The notes beneath the pieces are model-generated. The model saw only the letters and a program-made list of their open reading frames with translations, had not been told where the DNA came from and did no database searches. From Amphiduros pacificus (taxonomy: Eukaryota > Annelida > Polychaeta > Phyllodocida > Hesionidae): 64,000 nt of DNA. Made by a program: the position numbers and the translations under genes. Shown piece after piece: positions 34,926 through 49,200 of the stretch (position 1 is the first letter of the stretch; the number at the start of each line of letters is the position of its first letter). The stretch lies in NCBI GenBank assembly GCA_949316495.1, contig OX439012.1, positions 34,917,672 to 34,981,671 on the forward strand. Direction: 5' to 3'.

Positions 34926-37900
34926 AGCCAGTGTCAGAAGCAGAAGAACAATTTAGAATTGATAACAAGGATGTTGTTTTTCAAAGTGATCATGCCCATG
35001 TATTGGGGAAAGGGAGATTTTCAACTGTATACAAGGGCAACTACACCAAAATTGATGAAACTGTTGCCGTCAAATTGTATCGAGGATATATGCACGTGTA
35101 TGTATATCTTACAGTCAATAAGGATGGATTGATTTCATTTAATTTGATATGCTCCACTCATGTCTTGTGGGTACACAGAGCCTAAAGTTTGAAAGTAAAA
35201 AAAAAAACAAAAAAAAACAAAACAAAATTAACGTCAGGGTTGTTACTTCGATCTAATGTAGGTAGCGAAATTGGAAACGAGGTTTTTTTTTTTAGGCCTT
35301 ATACATGTATGTTTAAGATATTCAAGCTTGATACATTTGGATATAATTGAAATGTCTTATTTTATTACACAGTAAGGAGTCATTTGAGGCTTTGGCATAC
35401 TGTTCACGCCTCTATGCACACAAACATCTTGTTAATGTGTTTGGAATAATGGAGGATCCCGCTAATGGATTTACTGCAGTGGTGATGGAATATATGGAAT
35501 TAGGATCTTTGGTAGACCTAAAAGGGGTAAGTGTAGCATTTGGTTTGGGGTAAATCAGTTTTTAGTAAATAGTTCTAAGTGTTGTATTATTAGTTCTAAG
35601 TGTTGTAGTCGTGTGTGTCTCACCCATCAAAATATCATACAATCAGAATTGACCAATCTCAGGTGTCAATCATGAGGCTTGCTGATACGCTAATGTCAGG
35701 TGTCAATCTCAGGTGTCAATCATGAGGCTGGCTGATACGCTAATCTCAGGTGTCAATCTCAGGTGTCAATCATGAGGCTGGCTGATATGCTAATGTCAGG
35801 TGTCAATCTCAGGTGTCAATCATGAGGCTGCCTGATACGCTAATCTCAGGTGTCAATCATGAGGCTGCCTGATACGCTAATCTCAGGTGTCAATCTCAGG
35901 TGTCAATCTCAGGTGTCGATCTCAGGTGTCGATATCAGGTGTCAATCTCAGGTGTCAATCTCAGGTGTAAAATCTCAGTTGTCAATCATGAGGCTGCCTG
36001 ATACGCTAATCTCAGGTGTCAATCTCAGGTGTCAATCATGAGGCTGCCTGATACGCTAATCTCAGGTGTCAATCTCAGGTGTCAATCTCAGTTGTCAATC
36101 ATGAGGCTGGCTGATACGCTTATCTCAGGTGTCAATCTCAGTTGTCAATCATGAGGCTGCCTGATATGCTAATCTCAGGTGTCAATCTCAGGTGTCAATC
36201 ATGAGGCTGCCTGATACGCTAATCTCAGGTGTCAATCTCAGGTGTCGATCTCAGGTGTCAATCTCAGGTGTCGATCTCAGGTGTCAATCATGAGGTTGCC
36301 TGATACGCTAATCTCAGGTGCCAATCTCAGGTGTCAATCTCAGGTGCCAATCTCAGGTGTCAATCATGAGGCTTGCTGATACGCTTATCTCAGGTGTCAA
36401 TCTCAGGTGTCAATCATGAGGCTGGCTGATACGCTAATCTCAGGTGTCAATCTCAGGTGTCAATCATGAGGCTGCCTGATACGCTAATCTCAGGTGCCAA
36501 TCTCAGGTGTCAATCTCAGGTGCCAATCTCAGGTGTCAATCTCAGGTGTCAATCATGAGGCTGGCTGATACGCTAACTAACAATATTCTCTATGAATAGT
36601 CATATATTCTATCGCCAATCAGTTCACAGCCAGATTTTTATGAATGATTAGTGGCAGGGACTGGTATGATAGAGAAGTCCTGTTTGGAGGCTACAAGTGT
36701 TGATATGATAGAGAAGTCCTGTTTGGAGGGTACAAGTGTTGATATGATAGAGAAGTCCTGTTTGGAGGGTATAAGTGTTGATATGATAGAGAAGTCCTGT
36801 TTGGAGGCTACAAGTGTTGGCATGTTTAAGTTATGTGATATAGGTCTGGGCCCGATTTTTGAAACAGTCTCAAGCAAGAAAATGTAAGCAAGAACTTGAA
36901 ATCTGATATTTACTTACGTAAGTATGATCTTCAAATCTGAGATCATCCGATTTTTGAAGAAGTTTGGGACTGATCTTACGTAAGCACAAAATAGCACTTC
37001 TCATCCTGAACCGTATCAGTTTTGTTTTGTTGAATTGTATCATTTGTATGCTCTAAATGTGCACATTTTGTGTTCCGGAAAGAAGAAAATATTTTTGAAA
37101 ACATTTGCAGCTGTTTTCATCTTTTTCAATTTTCGATGCAAAATGTAAGCAAGAAAAACTGCATCCAAGCAAGCTGTATGCCACAAAAACTAGTAAAGTT
37201 TAACAAGTATAAACATAAAAAAGTCTAAATGGATCACAAGGGGAATTATGAAATCTATTCAGTTTAGGGACAATCTTTATAAAAAATGTAAAATGGCTGA
37301 CCCAAACACAGAAGAATATATCACCCTTAAGACAAACTTAAAGACATTTAACAATATATTAAACAAAAGCATTAGAGCTGCACAAAAAATATATTATGAT
37401 GCTGTGTTTGAAAAGTTCAAAAGTGACATGAAAGGAACTTGGAAAACAATCAATAGTATACTAAATAAAACTAAAAAGAAAAAAGATTTTCCTAATTTTT
37501 TCCAGGACAGTGATGAAATAATTTCCAATAAACTAGAAATAGCAAATAGATTTAATTCATTTTTACCCTCAGCCCCTGATGTAATCAGGCTGAGGGTATT
37601 GCAGTACTCCTGGCGTGGGTATGTATGTATGTATGTCGGACGAGTTCGATGGATGGCGACCTTGACCTATTTTTCAAGGTCACAGGGACAATTATGTGAA
37701 ATCCCAAGAATCACAATAACTCAAGAACGAATGATGGCAGCTTTATGAGATTTGACACACATAAGCATCTGGTGAAGACCTCAGAATTTTTCCTATGAAA
37801 CATGACCTTCACCTACTTTTCAAGGTCACAGGGACAATTATGTGAAATCATCTTGTCATCGCGATAAATCGAGAACAAATGATGGCAGCTTCATGAAACT

Positions 37901-40900
37901 TGACACATATAAGCATCTGGTGAAAACCTCAGACGAGTTTGATGGACGATAACCTTGACCAATTTTTCAAGGTCACAGGGACAATTATGTGAAATCCCAA
38001 GAATCGCATAACTTAAGAACAAATGATGACAGCTTTATGAGATTTGACACCCATAAGCATCTGGTGTAGACTTCAGAATTGTTTCTATAAAACATGACCT
38101 TCACCTACTTTTCAAGGTCAATTAAAAACTTAATTAAAGAAAGATTAACAGACATTGAGCTTCAAAACTGGCATAGTAATGTAAATGAATCCTCACACTG
38201 TGTCAACTACAGAATGTTCAAGCACAACCTGTCTCTAGAAAATTATCTAACCAGTATAGAGACCAAACATGCCATCAGTTTATGTAAATTTAGATGTGGT
38301 AACCACAGGCTTCCTATTGTAGAAGGCCGTTATAATAATATAGAGCGAAATAATAGAAAGTGTACACTGTGACAGCGGGGAGCTTGGTGATGAATTTCAT
38401 TACATTATGCAGTGTAACTACTTTGACCAGCACAGGTCAGCTCTAGTCAGTAAGTGTCATACAGAAAGGCCAAATACCTTAAACTTCAACCGTCTTTTTA
38501 ATACCACTGACCACGATGAACTAACTAACCTAGCTAAATTTACATATGTAATAATGAAGAAGTTTAAACCCATGAAGAAAAAAAACAGATGTACTAGAAA
38601 AAATAAAAAGCGCAACACAAAAACAAAAAATTGCACCAAGCTCCCTGCAACTGTCAAATGATAGCCAGGACATATGTATTAGTGTTGCTTTACAGTTGAA
38701 TCTTTCATTATTATTATCACTAAGAATACTACTAGTCACAGAATAATCACCAATCTCTAAGTCAACAGTTTATCCTGCTCTACACTGAGTATAAAGTCAA
38801 TAAGAAATAAGACATTGTCTTTAATACATTTATACTAATCAAAATGAAAACTATATTTAAGTCATCCATCTATAATTACAGCTTGATGATAAATTAGTAT
38901 TTTGGGCCGTACACATACTGCACTACCATCTTAATCTTTGTATTTTGTTAAATAATGTAATACTATGTAGTTCAGATGTATACCAGGTGGCACCACATGT
39001 ATCTATCGGGTCACCTGGCCTCTTTCTCATTCTCCCATGGATCACTGGGTGGCTCTAGTAGTCATCCAGGGGGTCTACTCCTGAGAATAAAATATTTGTA
39101 TTTGTATTTGTATTTGTTCTGTTCTCGACCTGCAAAGCGTCTTTTGTGTTTATATTGGGTATATACTTTTATTTATCATTTAAAACGCAATTCTCTGGCA
39201 AATCTGCAAAGTCAATAATCACATGACTTGTGAGTCACGTGGCCAATCGATCCGTATTTACGTTTTACTTCTATGTCTATTAAAATTATTATTTAAATAT
39301 ATCACACAATTCAATTCTGCCTTTGATGTATTCACAATCAGTGGTGTGAAAATTAGTAAAATTTCACTGATACCAATTATCAGCGTTCACAGTTTTGCAT
39401 TTCGTCATTGTTTCCACTGCTTTGAATCGTGTCTTCCCTTTTTGACAGAAATGCTTTCACACGTGGATCAATTTTAATTGCGTTTTAACTGGATTGATGT
39501 CTTTGTTCTGTTCTCGAACAATTTGTGATAATATTGGGTAAATACCTTTATTTATCATTTAAAACGCAATTTAAATCGATCCGCTTCTTCACATATATGT
39601 TATGTTTTCTTTTGATGCTTTTCACGACCATGTGTTGCGTAATAGGCCGATTGCCGGTCTCCATGTTGTTTTTTTTTCCCCATTGAAAAGTGCACACCGG
39701 AACTGTACAACTTTACCGGAACCAGATCTGTACAACTTCACTATATTTAATCATTGGTCGGAGAGACTGGCAGGGGGCCTATGCATGTTATAAACGGATG
39801 AATGTTTTTTTCTGTTCTCTATCTGCAAAACGTATTTTGTATTAATATTGGGTAAATACCTTTATTTATCATTTAAAACGCAATCATTTAAAACTGCTAC
39901 GTCCGATATCCGTTATTTTGAAAATATGAACACCGTATTTACGTTTTACCGTAATTACTCGTGTATAAGACTGTTAAACCGATCCGCTATGTCCGATATT
40001 CGTTATTTCGAAAATAAGAATGTTCATAATGAAAACTCATAGTGCCGTAATATTTGGGCGTAAATCCTCGTCCACAGGTTGCTCTCGTGTATAAGACGAC
40101 CCCCCAAACATTAACTAAGAGTTTTTGTAAAAAAAACTCGTCTTATACACAAGCAAATACGGTAAGTACAGACTTGAAATGTAAGCACAAATTTCTTGCT
40201 TGAGATTGTTTAAAAAATCGGGCCCTAAGCTGTTGCAAACAAGTTCCTCCTGGCTGATTTCTTAAAGGATCGTGTAAAACGCGCCTCTTTATGGTATTTA
40301 TATAGACTTCATTTTTTCTTTCATAGAGAAACTATTATTATTACTATTAGTATTATTATTTGCTTCTTTCTTTCAATCAGTTCTGTATTGTGTTACTGCT
40401 GTAGATGTTGGGAGGCTCGCTGGAGTGGCCATTGAGGATGGACCTGCTCATCCAGGCAGCAGCTGCCTTTGTCTGGATTGACCAGTTGAGGTCAAAACTC
40501 ACTGACCACGAAATGCATCTACCACAACCAATTCTGCACAGATTCCTCGTCAGCAGAAACTTCACAGTAAAGGTAAATATTATCAAATAACACGCTTCAG
40601 TGCATTTTCCCGTCAAACTCAACCCATATTATCGTTATTGATATATTATGCTTAACTTCCCAAGAGAGGAACAGCGTATTGTGACCAACATGTTAGACCA
40701 ACATTAGCATGGTTATGAGAGAATGTATTTCTTGCGTCTGTTACATTATTTATAACTGATATTCTTAACTTTTTGGTGCATATGATTGTTGGTATTGTCA
40801 GCAGATCTGTGATGTTTGATAAATTAATGTACACATTTTCACATCAATTCTTGTATCAACAGGGTTCGGGTCCAAATAGGGGTTCCAAATAGGGGTTCCA

Positions 40901-43900
40901 AATAGGGGTTCCAAATAGGGGTTCCAAATAGGGGTTCCAAATAGGGGTTCCAAATAGGGGGTCCAAATAGGGGGTCCAAATAGGGGGTCCAAATAGGGGG
41001 TCCAAATTGATGGTGAACCTCCAAATGGACCCGAATGTACATGTATTGTATCAACAGGGTTTGGGTCCAAATAGGGGGTCCAAATAGGGGGTCCAAATAG
41101 GGGGTCCAAATAGGGGGTCCAAATTGGGGGTCCAAATTGGGGGTCCAAATAGGGGGTCCAAATTGGGGGTCCAAATTGGGGGTCCAAATTGATGGTGAAC
41201 CTCCAAATGGACCCCAATGTATTGTATCAACAAGGTTAACATCGAAATCGGTGTTCACAGATTTCGGGGTTGGACCCTGAAATGCAACACCAAAATGTAT
41301 GGGGTTCAAATCGGCCTCATGACGTTATATAGATGCCCGTCTGGGCCCCACAATAATTAGGTCACAGTGTCATTGTATAATGTCAACAATGTCAGACTAG
41401 TGTTTTTTCACTCGCGTTTGTTTTGACTTTAGGTCTGAATGTTCGAGGTTTTGATATGATTAAGCTGTAAGTCTATGGAGCAGACCCCGATTATCGGTCC
41501 ATGGCGGCCATGTTTTGGCTCAACAATTCTGCTTACACCGTCAGATGTCACTTTTGTTTGAGAAGTGATTTGTGAGTGCGTAGTAGAGTAAGAAGATTTT
41601 TGTGGATTTTTCCCAAGGATTTTGCCTTGGGTTTTTTTGCCTTGGGATTTTGCAAACTTGCGCAAGCTTGATTTTTCTAAAATCAGCACTTGTAATGATT
41701 TGAGCTCCATATTGCTGTCTTTCTGACTGAAATCAGCTTGTTACATACATATATAAAAAAGCATGAACGTGATTAGAGAGTAAGGGTGACGAGATTTGAA
41801 AAAAAATAAAGTTGCTGTTTGAGGTATGGGCTGCAATAAAAGTTGCCACTGGAAGAGTGTACGATCTCGCTGTTCCGTCACCACGCTGCCTACCCTCTAG
41901 TGGAATTTGCTGACGCTAGACCTTCACTTCAGTTTTAGTTTGCAAGTTTATGTGATGGGTTGCGTATTATACATGTAATGAATAGGGTAGTTTCAATTAT
42001 ATTTTGTCAGAATTATGTTAGATATCAAATATTACACACAATTTGCCTATATTTCTGTAATAGAGCTTTGTTTTCAACCATCGGGAATTTGACCTAATTA
42101 TTGACCTAATTATTGGACAAGTGGAGGTTCTGCTAAGTTTTGCACAAAGGGGCCTTCATGGGTAAAATGCAGACATTACATGGACAGCTTCATGAGTGTG
42201 AGACAGCTGTGTAAGTGAGAGAAAGTTACAGCAGTGAGAGATAGCTGCACAAGTGAGAGATAGCTACACAAGTGAGAGATAGCTGCACAAGTGAGAGATA
42301 GCTGCACAAGTGAGAGACAGCTGCATAAGTGAGAGATAGCTGCACAAGTGATAGCTGCACAAGTGAGAGACAGCTGCATAAGTAAGATACAGCTGCACAA
42401 GTAATACTCTCCTTTGCATCGGGCTCAGTATGACACCCTCTCTGATTATGCAATCAAATATATTCATACAGGCCCGTTCCATAAGCCCCGCCACCTGAAT
42501 GTTTCCAACCGCACGTGCACAATGTGATGATGTAATTACAGCCTCTGAGTCTGACGGTGCGTGCACGATACGATGACACAACTCGAATCTCTAGCTCATT
42601 AATATTCATGAGAGCGCAAATAGTACGACAATTGGTCGCGTCATCGCTAGGCCTATATTGAAGAGGCCTAGTAAAGCTGGGTACACAAGTAAGAGATAGC
42701 TGCACAAGTGAGAGATGAATACAATAATGAGAGACAGCTGCTTAAGTGAGAGGTAGCTGCATATGTGAGAGATTAATACAACAGTGAGAGATAGCTGTTT
42801 AATTGAGAGATAGCTGCATGTGCGAAAAATAGTTGCATGTGCGAGAAATAGCTGCATGTGTGAGGGATAGCTGCATATGCAGCGAGAGATAGCTACAACA
42901 GTGAGAGATAGCTGCATAAGTGAGATAGCTGCATAAGTGAGAGATAGCTGCATAAGTGAGAGATAGCTGCATAAGTGAGAGATAGCTGCATATGTGAGAG
43001 ATAGCTGCATATGTGAGAGATAGCTGCATAAGTGAGAGATAGCTGCATATAAGTGAGAAATTGCAACCCCTCCCAGCCGAAGGCACTTGTTTTCTATAAA
43101 AAAAAAACTGACATAAAACTCAAGAACTGTGTCCTGAAAGAAGGTAAAGATGTCAAATATTACAAAAATAAATATGAATCAATGCAAATTTTGGGGGTCC
43201 AAATTGGTGTTCAAGAACCCCAACCCTGAAATCGTTCCTTTAGAGGTAGAACTTGTTCATACAATACATTGGGGTCCAACACTGATTTCTGGGTTTCTGA
43301 AGACCGATTTGGACCCCCGATTTGGCCCATTTTGACATTTGCATTCCTTCATTTTAGGTAATATAAACCTCACCAGCCAACGACTATAGGCCGTATGTGG
43401 CTGGAGAACAAGTTGTACATTTTGTGTTTAAAACTTGAATCACCATGTTATTCATCATCTTGTCTTGAGATTTAAAGCCCAGCAGAATCCCCATTTCAAA
43501 CTCTTCTGGAGAATAGTCTTCAAACTAATATGTTTCAAATTCTAACCAAACTTATAAAGTTGGAAAAAGTTGAAGGTGTTCATGTGGAAATATGTGTTTT
43601 AGTTGTATTTTAGTGTAATGAAAGAGGAGGATTCATATGCTGGAATGAGAAGTACTAAACAAATAAGCATATCGCCAATGTATATGTCACCAGAAATTAT
43701 CAATGCTAAGTCAAGGCGGAATAACAAAGCAGACATCTGGAGGTATGTGCAATATTTGCTTGTTACACTTTAAATGGAATAACAATTATATCTAAATTTA
43801 AGATTGAACTTATGCCATGTATGTCATGATTATAAAATATATTTTTCAGCTTCGGTGTTTCTGTTGCTTTATTTTCTGGAGGAGAACCAACACGTAAGTT

Positions 43901-46292
43901 CAAAATTGACTGTTTTTCAAATTCACAATAAATGTTTAGTAACTAATGGCCACATCTTGTTGCAAAGAATAATTGTACAGTACAGTATTTTTTGATATAT
44001 TTTAGATGAACTAATAAAAATGAATATGTCAGTCCAGATACAAAACAACTAAGCATGTTAAGTATTGAAAATAGCAATCTTTTATCATCAGTGTTGAGCC
44101 CTGTAGTTCCCCCACTTGACCACATGCCTATAGGGTAATTAACTTGTCATTTTCTTAGACCTAATATAAATATAAATGTACAAACTGTGGCAAACTGCAG
44201 AAAAATTAAACAATTTGTTAATTTCAGATGAAAATACATTTGCAATCATGTTTAAAATTGGAATGGGTGGTATTCCTATTGATGTGGAAGAAATAAAGTG
44301 CGCACCATCCATTAAACACCTCATCAATCAGTGTCTTCAGGAAACTCCCCAGGAGAGACCATCCTTCACTGGTAAGTACCGGCAATCCTTCACTGGTAAG
44401 TACAGACCATCCTTCACTGGTAAGTACAGGCCATCCTTCACTGGTAAGTACCGGCCATCCGTCACTGGTAAGTACAGACCATCCTTCACTGGTAAGTACA
44501 GGCCATCCTTCACTGGTAAGTACAGACCATCCTTCACTGGTAAGTACAGGCCATCCGTCACTGGTAAGTACCGGCCATCCTTCACTGGTAAGTACCGGCA
44601 ATCCTTTACTGGTAAGTACAGACCATCCTTCACTGGTAAGTACAGACCATCCTTCACTGGTAAGTACAGGCCATCCTTCACTGGTAAGTACCGGCCATCC
44701 GTCACTGGTAAGTACAGACCATCCTTCACTGGTAAGTACAGGCCATCCTTCACTGGTAAGTACAGACCATCCTTCACTGGTAAGTACAGGCCATCCGTCA
44801 CTGGTAAGTACCGGCCATCCTTCACTGGTAAGTACAGGCCATCCGTCACTGGTAAGTACAGGCCATCCGTCACTGGTAAGTACAGACCATCCTTCACCGG
44901 GAAGTACAGGCCATCCTTCACTGGTAAGTACAGACCATCCTTCACTGGTAAGTACAGACCATCCTTCACTGGTAAGTACAGACCATCCTTCACTGGTAAG
45001 TACAGGCAATCCTTCACTGGTAAGTACAGGCCATCCTTCACTGGTAAGTACAGGCCATCCTTCACTGGTAAGTACAGGCCATCCTTCACCGGTAAGTACA
45101 GGCCATCCTTCACTGGTAAGTACAGGCAATCCTTCACTGGTAAGTACAGGCCATAATTGCTGTTAACAACCATTTATTACATTTATTTTGTCATACCAAA
45201 TAGTATGGTAATTTTCAACCGATGTTCAGCCATCTTTGTTCCACAGCTGGTGAAATCTAGGCCCTCAAATCATTACAGATTTATTTGTGGCGCCCTCTAT
45301 AGTATCAGAAGTGCATACGTGTAGAAGGGGAGCGCCGGTATGGCCACGCCATGATGTTCACAAAATACTGTGGCTCCACCTAGGCATTGAAATATCAGTC
45401 ACCTGCAACATCCAGTGCCTCATTCTCGTTTTCTCAATATAGCTTAAACTTGATATTTCCAATGTGGATTGGATTTAAAATAACAACTCAAATATTCAGG
45501 GAACATTCCCTGATCAGCAGATATGTATGATAATTTATGAAGTAATTATCAGGCATTATCAAGAAATAATCACCAACAATAACAAAAACCAGCCATAGCT
45601 TTCCCACCATCTGCCAATTTTTTTTTTTCTTTATCTGTACTTTTTTCATAGTTATGTTTTATCATAAATCTCTGGTGATTTTCTTTAGAAATCAAAATGA
45701 AGTTAGAAAGCATATGGAAAGTGGAAGGTTACAGAGCAGCATACCCAGCAGCCTGTGCTAAGGCATTGCAGGTAATTAATCAATTTGGATTTATCAGATT
45801 TAAGCATAAATTATCCTGTTATACAGATCACATGTACTGCAGTAAAGTAATGCCCACATGCGCTACATTCTTGTTTTATTTTCATTTCAAAGATAAATAT
45901 TCTTAGATTGATAAAATATTTCCATTAATAATGTAAATATGATTGTTTTAAAACTATTGTTGTCAGGGCTTTATGAATAAACTAATTAGATAGAGTAAAC
46001 AGTGACACTAATGTATTTGGTAGGTTGTCTCGGAATTTAGAAAATATGACAATGATTAAAGCAAACTAAAACCAAATTTTAATTTGATATTTTAATGATA
46101 TATCAAAAGATAGATACATTTTAACCAAATATAACAAATTTTTCATCTTCATACTTTTTATGACAGCAAAAAATATAAATGCATAATAATTCACAAAGTA
46201 TTATTTATGACAGGTTATATATGAGAATCAGAGAGAGTCTTCTGAACTGGGAGAAACCTGGCAAGATGCTGCAGTGGAGGACGTGGACTACG
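34926..46292 (+). CDS. first (degenerate) kinase domain, exons 1-8
   Basis: LGKGRFSTVYKGN is a good glycine loop and VAVKLYRG keeps the ATP-binding Lys. The helix C Glu is not evident (FEALAYCSRLYAHKHL against FDILREAEIMHKLHHE in the second kinase). The catalytic loop reads LHRFLVSRNF, with Phe where HRD has Asp. No DFG is found: after TVK the next exon gives EDSYAGMRSTKQISISPMYM and then SPE. ADIWSFGVSVALFSGGEP and QCLQETPQERPSFT restore the normal C-lobe. It is therefore a likely pseudokinase. The exon 4 acceptor (43625-43626) is weak, and an unseen exon carrying DFG cannot be excluded. The domain ends in KALQVIYENQRESSELGE and leads into the second kinase. Confidence 0.78.
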
Positions 46293-49200
46293 GTAGGCCA
46301 CTACAGCACATTCCAGTGGAAGCCATGGCCACAGTTGTATTATATAAAACGTTCCTCCATTGAAAACAATTAACTTTTAACTCTTTAAAATTTTAAACGC
46401 TCTGAATAATTATTATTATAATTTAAGTGAATTATTGAATCATTCCATGTTTTTAATTGTTTATTTAATCTCAGTATGGATCCTTATATGTTTTTCATGT
46501 TCAGATCCTCAACTTGAAAGGTTCATACTAGATCATCTCCTGGGAGATGAAGACGTTGAATTGTCTCTGATCGGTGAGACATATTTAGGTAGGGGAGGAT
46601 TTTCACATGTGTATAAAGGCACCAACAAGAAAACAAACGAAGTCTTAGCTTTCAAAGTTCCAAGAGAAGATAAGAAAGTGTGAGTTCATAATTAATCCTT
46701 AAATATATTTCAAAGATAACATTCAAATTATATATTTGTGGGCTAAATGCCGATCTCCATGTTGTTTTTTCCCTGTTGAAAAGTATACACTGAAATTCTA
46801 CAACTTTTCCTCTAAATTTCATCAAATGATAATGGACACTGGCAGGGGGCCTATTGAGGAAAATATGTTTTACTGTATATCACAATATACTTTTCATGAT
46901 TAAGTAAACAATAAAAATGATAAGATTAAAGCAATTAAAGAAAATAAATAAATAAAATAAAAAATAAAAAAAATATATAACTTGATAGATTTAATTATTT
47001 TTCTCAAAATCAAAGGTTTTGTTCATATCTAATTCACAGAAGCCAATTTGACATTCTTCGTGAAGCAGAAATTATGCACAAACTTCATCATGAGAACGTG
47101 GTAACGTTTCGTGGCCTCCTCAAGGGGCCATGCAGATTATCGTATGGGGTGATTGCTATGGAATTCATGGAGCTAGGCAGTGTCCTTGACCTTAAAAAGG
47201 TAGGTAAACTGACCTGAAAAAATATGTTACATCAAAGATTTGATATTTATTTTCCCGTAAATTACAAGACTTCATGTATTAATGGCCAAAGCCCAGTTTG
47301 TCAGAGCACAGTGTTATTGGCACCAGTTCTTCTGTGGTTTAGGTTATCAGTTTTGCACGTGTTGCATTCATATTGTTATTTCAGAGGCCCTTTCCTGATG
47401 GTTTAACTTATTACATGTGTTGATCTGACTTTGTTGATTGTCAAGTCAAGCACCTGCGACTTGACATTTCAGTAAAGCAGGACTATATCTGCTGCAAGTA
47501 GGTCTCGTCACGAAATGATTGAAATAATGCTAAAAGTAACCTAAAAAACGATCAGCCTGAAATATCTACCAGAAAGATAAACAACATTTTTGTACGATTA
47601 TTGTATTGTTGCAGAAGGTCAAGCAGAACCAGGGTAACATTGACTGGCCTGTTCTGCTGGATGTTTTGAAGCAGATTGTTATAGCCTTGCAGTGGATGCA
47701 TGGGCTGGGCAAACATACGGCTGACACCAACAGCTGCACCGGGCCTCACTGTGACATCAAGGCATCAAACATGTTTGTGAAAATAACAAATAACAGATTG
47801 GTTGCTAAGGTAAATTTGTAATCTGTATTTCATCAATATATTAAGAGTACTCCGTGTTTTATACAAAAAAGTACAGATATATGCAACGTTTAAACGATGA
47901 AATATTTATGATGATACTAAGAAAACTGTACACGCATCGGGTCTATGGACCAATCAGAGGAGGTGAGACAATAGTGGGAGACATCCGGTCTAGGGACCAA
48001 TCAGAGTAGATGAGACAATAGTGGGAGACATCCGGTCTATGGACCAATCAGAGGAGGTGAGACAATAGTGGGAGACAAGGGCACACTGTCCACCAGAGGC
48101 ACACGCAAACTATTACCTCTGGCCAACCCAGATTAGTATTCATCCGGTCCTACTTTTACTGGCCATGTGCTCAAGAACTGTCATTGTGTTGTAAATGCGA
48201 TTGGCATGTTAACATCTCTTAATATCAAATATGAAGTTGCCTTGAGATGCATTAGAGTTCATTTCTTAACATTTGAACATTTTGTGTTGGTTAGTTTAAC
48301 CAAAAGTATAACAGATTAAAAGAATTCAAATTATAAACAAAGCGGCCATCTTTGTTGTGGTTCTGCCTTATCACTACCCCAGAAAATGGCTCCTCCGATT
48401 GAGAAAGTAGTTCCAAGTTTTATTTCACTTAATAGTTGTTTCTATGCGCACAAACTTTTGTATTTAGGGTGAAATATATCATATTTTACCAATCTGAGTA
48501 CAATTTAAGAAAAAAATAAGTAAGATGGACAGTTACATAAAAAATGGTGGATGTGGTGAGCCAGCACCAAAAGGCACCTTGTACAGAGGTGATAGGTTCA
48601 CCAAGTCGCCCTCTGGTGGAGTTTGAGACAAGGGCAATTTTTTCAACCAATCAGAGAGCAGCTTTCGAATAGTTACAAGAAGAGTTCATAGTGACTGGTG
48701 TCGATCAATATCTATCTGTATTTCAACATGGCAAAACTGAAAAAAAATAATGATAAATTTTCATTTAGCTCCATTTCAATAGCAACACTAAACATTCATT
48801 TAAAATCTATTTATATAAATTTAGTGACTGACGATCGATGCACAACTATGGATGGTCGAGTGGTTAATAAATTCAACAGTTAGTTTTAGAGAATATATAA
48901 GATGAATATAGGAAATGATGATTCAGTATAATTGTAATTTAAGAGTTATATCAGTTGAAGTTTGGACTAAGAATTAAACCAGACCTTCTTCTATTGTAAC
49001 ATAGAATGACACTTTTATGGTTTTTATTTTTAAAAGAATAAAAAAATATATATTTGTTCATTTGTCGTTGTCACCTACTGCTGGTCATGACGAAACTGTT
49101 TAAGTATTTCCATTTCAGCCTGAACATATGAGTGAAGAAACTTGAAATATTTCCATTTATTCCTGAACATAGAAATGAAGAAACTTGAAGTATTTCCATT

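Larger units (their letters stand above)
36848..40225. mobile_element. 3.4 kb composite element with inverted ends
   Basis: The left end GGGCCCGATTTTTGAAACAG continues TCTCAAGCAAGAAA. The right end is its reverse complement, finishing GATTGTTTAAAAAATCGGGCCC-like at 40225, so roughly 60 bp inverted ends are visible. Related ends occur at 58.5-59.7 kb. Inside lie a LINE fragment (37227-39112), a threefold 75 bp phrase ending ATTTATCATTTAAAACGCAA (39150s, 39540s, 39860s) and an inverted CGTGTATAAGACGA / TCGTCTTATACAC pair (40083-40155). No target duplication was found. Confidence 0.6.
35527..40404 (+). other. large intron 2 of the kinase gene
   Basis: A 4.9 kb intron filled with repeats: the 13/37 bp array, the 39 bp array and a composite transposon with a LINE fragment. 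All are listed separately. Confidence 0.75.
40573..43626 (+). other. intron 3 of the kinase gene
   Basis: It contains the 13 bp arrays (40852-41225), the 19 bp arrays (42180-43065) and a diverged copy of the GGGTCCAAATTGG/GAAATCGG repeat at 43185-43335. No DFG-type exon of the first kinase was recognised. Confidence 0.65.

Noticed and set aside
44224-45173. Minus-strand frames across the 24 bp array
   Set aside because: The sense strand explains the array as exon end plus donor copies; the minus frames are shadows.
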